This document shows positions 62,239 through 64,000 of a DNA stretch of 64,000 bases, one piece after another. The stretch covers positions 16,079-80,078 of the forward strand of contig JAQCBR010000003.1 in assembly GCA_027621295.1 (NCBI GenBank), given 5' to 3'. Position numbers and translations under genes: made by a program. Numbering within the stretch: the first letter of the stretch is position 1; every line of letters begins with the position of its first letter. The notes under the pieces are model-generated. The model saw only the letters and a list, made by a program, of their open reading frames with translations. It was not told where the DNA came from and made no database searches. The stretch is from Planctomycetota bacterium (lineage in GTDB: Bacteria > Planctomycetota > UBA1135 > UBA2386).

Positions 62239-64000
62239 TCAGTGCAGGTCGAGGACCCCGCGCACGCCGTCGAGCAGCGTCTCGACCGCGGCGCGGTAGT
62301 TCGTTCCGACAGCCAATGGGGTGTTCCAGGGCAGAGGGCTGCGCTCGACGACCTGGCCGAGCGCGACGACGGCGAAGGCCCGCGCGAGGTCGGGGGCGGA
62401 CTCGTCGGCAGCGAGCGCGAGCAGCGGTTCGAGCGAGCGGCGGTCGCCGATCAGGCCGAGGCCCGTTGCGATCGACGCGACCTGCGCGAGGGTCGGGCGT
62501 CCGTCCGCGAGGCCCGCCATCAGGAGTTCGGCGGCCTCGTGGTCACCCAGCGCGCCGAGCGCGACGGCCGCGTCGCGGAGACGCTGGGGACGACGCGCAG
62601 AGGTCTGCACGAGCTCTCGCAGCCGCGGGACCGCCCGCACGTCGCCGAGGAGCGCGAGCGCCGTGCAGAGGTGGCCGGCCACCTCGTCCTGGGACGCGAG
62701 TTCGTCGAGCAGGACGCGAATCCGGTCCGCTTCGTCCTCCGCGCGACACAGGCCCAGGGCGACTGCGAACGCGGCGCGGGCCTCGGGCGTCCTGACCTCT
62801 TCGAGCTGCGCCGCGAGCGCGGTGGCGACGGTCGAGTCCGTCGCGTCCTCGCCTGCAGCGCGAACGAGGATGCCGAGCCCGAGCGCAGCCCAGGGGCGGA
62901 CCAGAGCTCTCGTGCCCGTCGCGAGCTGCTCGAGCAGGTAGCTCCTCGCCTCTTCTCCGCCGATGCCACCGAGCCCGACGAGCGAGAAGAACCGGACCTG
63001 GTGGTCCTTCGCGTTGCGGCTCGCGTCGATGAGCGCACGGGCGGAAGCGGCCCGCCGGTCCGGATCGAGGCGAGGGCCGAGCGTGCCGACCGCGAGGGCT
63101 GCAGCGCGCTTCAGGTCGTCCCCAGCGTCCGCGTCGGACAAGGTCGCGGCAAAGCGGCCCGCGTGGAACGCCGCGAGCACCGACTCCGACGGCTCGTCGG
63201 CGAGGAGCCGCGCGAGCGAGGTCGCCGCATGGCAGCGCACCGTGTCGTGGCCCGGCCCACCGGCCCGGTCCCAGACGCGTCGAAGGTTCTCCAGCGCGCG
63301 AGCCCGGAGCCTTCGCGTCGCGCCGTCACTCCCCTGCGGGATCGCGATCCCGATGCCGAGGATCGCGGCGACCTCGAGGTCGCGGTCCTCGGTCTCCCCG
63401 TCGAGCAGACGCTCCAGCGTCGCGACCACCGTCGACTGGAGTTCGATGGAGGCGGCACGCGCCGCGAACGCCAGCCCGTAGGCTGCGAACGCGCGGATCC
63501 GGTCCTCGACGCGCCCGCGGTCGACGCGCCGCCGCGCGGCGTCCGTGTCGAGGACCAGCGAATCGAGGATCGCGATGCCCTGCGCCGAGCCGCTCAGGCC
63601 CAGCGCAAGAGCCGCGGTCTCACGGACCTCCTGGTCGGGATCGCGCAGCCGTTCTTCGAGCAGCGGCACGACGTCGAAAGCCGCGCGGTCCTGCCCGACC
63701 TTCGCGAGCGCGATCATCGCCGCCGTCTCCAGATCGCGGTGTGGCTCGCCATCCAGCAGCGCACGCAGCCTGGGCGCGACGAGGTCGCGGACCATCTCGT
63801 CGGCCGGGGCCCGCGTGTCCGTTCCGCGCTGACGCCCGGCGCCCATGAAGAACTCGGCCGAGCCGGTGACGACCGACGGGGCGCGCACCGCTTCGCGGAG
63901 CCTCAGGTAGGGATCCCGGTTCAGCTCCCACCAGTCCTGCCAGCGAGTCGGGTCGGGGCCGAGCACGATCCCGCCGCCGGTGCTCGGGCCGCTGCCGCCC
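62239..64000 (-). CDS. HEAT-repeat protein (N-terminus outside window)
   Basis: At least 587 residues; the frame stays open to the window edge, so the 5' end is missing. The visible N-terminal part is a Gly-rich linker (GGSGPSTGGG) leading to WQDWWELNRDPYLRLREAV. The rest is HEAT repeats roughly 35 residues apart (VVPLLEERLRDPDQEVRETAALALGLSGSAQGI; LEVAAILGIGIA; RLRDAAVALGALGDHEAAELLMAGLADG). Probably an exported scaffold protein, judging from the linker. It shares its helical style with the HEAT region of the giant protein at 23.6-27.8 kb. Confidence 0.78.
   Translation of the reverse strand, partial: GGSGPSTGGGIVLGPDPTRWQDWWELNRDPYLRLREAVRAPSVVTGSAEFFMGAGRQRGTDTRAPADEMVRDLVAPRLRALLDGEPHRDLETAAMIALAKVGQDRAAFDVVPLLEERLRDPDQEVRETAALALGLSGSAQGIAILDSLVLDTDAARRRVDRGRVEDRIRAFAAYGLAFAARAASIELQSTVVATLERLLDGETEDRDLEVAAILGIGIAIPQGSDGATRRLRARALENLRRVWDRAGGPGHDTVRCHAATSLARLLADEPSESVLAAFHAGRFAATLSDADAGDDLKRAAALAVGTLGPRLDPDRRAASARALIDASRNAKDHQVRFFSLVGLGGIGGEEARSYLLEQLATGTRALVRPWAALGLGILVRAAGEDATDSTVATALAAQLEEVRTPEARAAFAVALGLCRAEDEADRIRVLLDELASQDEVAGHLCTALALLGDVRAVPRLRELVQTSARRPQRLRDAAVALGALGDHEAAELLMAGLADGRPTLAQVASIATGLGLIGDRRSLEPLLALAADESAPDLARAFAVVALGQVVERSPLPWNTPLAVGTNYRAAVETLLDGVRGVLDLH

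Noticed and set aside
1-64000. tRNA, rRNA, insertion-sequence or prophage elements
   Set aside because: Gaps between genes are short and no cloverleaf, rRNA-like, transposase or phage gene was recognised by eye; a covariance-model scan was not possible here.

Overview
This is 64 kb of very GC-rich, gene-dense bacterial chromosome with about 50 protein genes. No rRNA, tRNA, CRISPR array, prophage or insertion sequence was recognised, and no gene-free stretch exceeds about 260 bp. The style suggests a Planctomycetota member, probably from a high-GC, deep-branching lineage (inference, about 0.7). Reasons are: many secreted proteins built from beta-rich or kelch modules that share an unannotated ~130-residue domain; HEAT-repeat proteins with W-x-x-WW segments; a DUF3299-like protein; carboxypeptidase-regulatory-like anchored proteins; and a prenyltransferase-like toroid fused to HEAT repeats.

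Layout. 1-4.4 kb: glycolate oxidase glcD(partial)-glcE-glcF, a coupled TPR protein and an OsmC-like protein. 4.5-7.1 kb (minus): a two-gene operon of a secreted kelch protein and a secreted beta-rich protein. 7.3-17.1 kb: housekeeping genes (YjbR-like, proline dehydrogenase, glycosyltransferase-TPR, Na/Ca antiporter, tRNA-dihydrouridine synthase, methyltransferase-like plus TspO, MobA, RNase Z-like hydrolase, HtpG). 17.1-23.6 kb: an EamA transporter, a translationally coupled DUF455 ferritin-like/ATP-grasp pair, a large anchored carboxypeptidase-regulatory-like protein and a divergent asparagine-synthase-like protein without the glutaminase cysteine. 23.6-27.8 kb: a 1394-residue secreted CAP + alpha/alpha-toroid + HEAT fusion. 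27.8-41 kb (minus): SelO, an M14 carboxypeptidase, secreted proteins, an acyl-CoA dehydrogenase and lipoproteins. 41-43.2 kb: a secreted DNRLRE protein coupled to an Rsm22-like methyltransferase. 43.2-47.2 kb (minus): a crotonase/ADH/DCC/crotonase operon followed by 3-hydroxyacyl-CoA dehydrogenase, i.e. beta-oxidation-type chemistry. 47.2-53 kb: a Cdd1-like HhH protein, a sialate O-acetylesterase, a secreted protein of unknown function, a sigma-54 activator and a GDSL hydrolase. 53.1-58.5 kb: ferredoxin, DUF3299-like protein, HEAT protein and an oversized 1149-residue GlmS-like protein. 58.5-64 kb (minus): a TlpA-like redox protein, a carboxypeptidase-regulatory-like protein, a Tat-exported class V aminotransferase and a HEAT protein cut by the window edge.

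Expression signals. At least eleven first-in-transcript genes have a TANNNT -10-like hexamer only 7-11 nt before the start codon and no Shine-Dalgarno, as expected for leaderless mRNAs. Other genes carry strong AGGAGG-type sites. Many neighbours overlap by ATGA/GTGA/TGATG, so translational coupling is common. Most long ORFs in the supplied track that lie antisense to these genes are GC-bias shadows and were left out.
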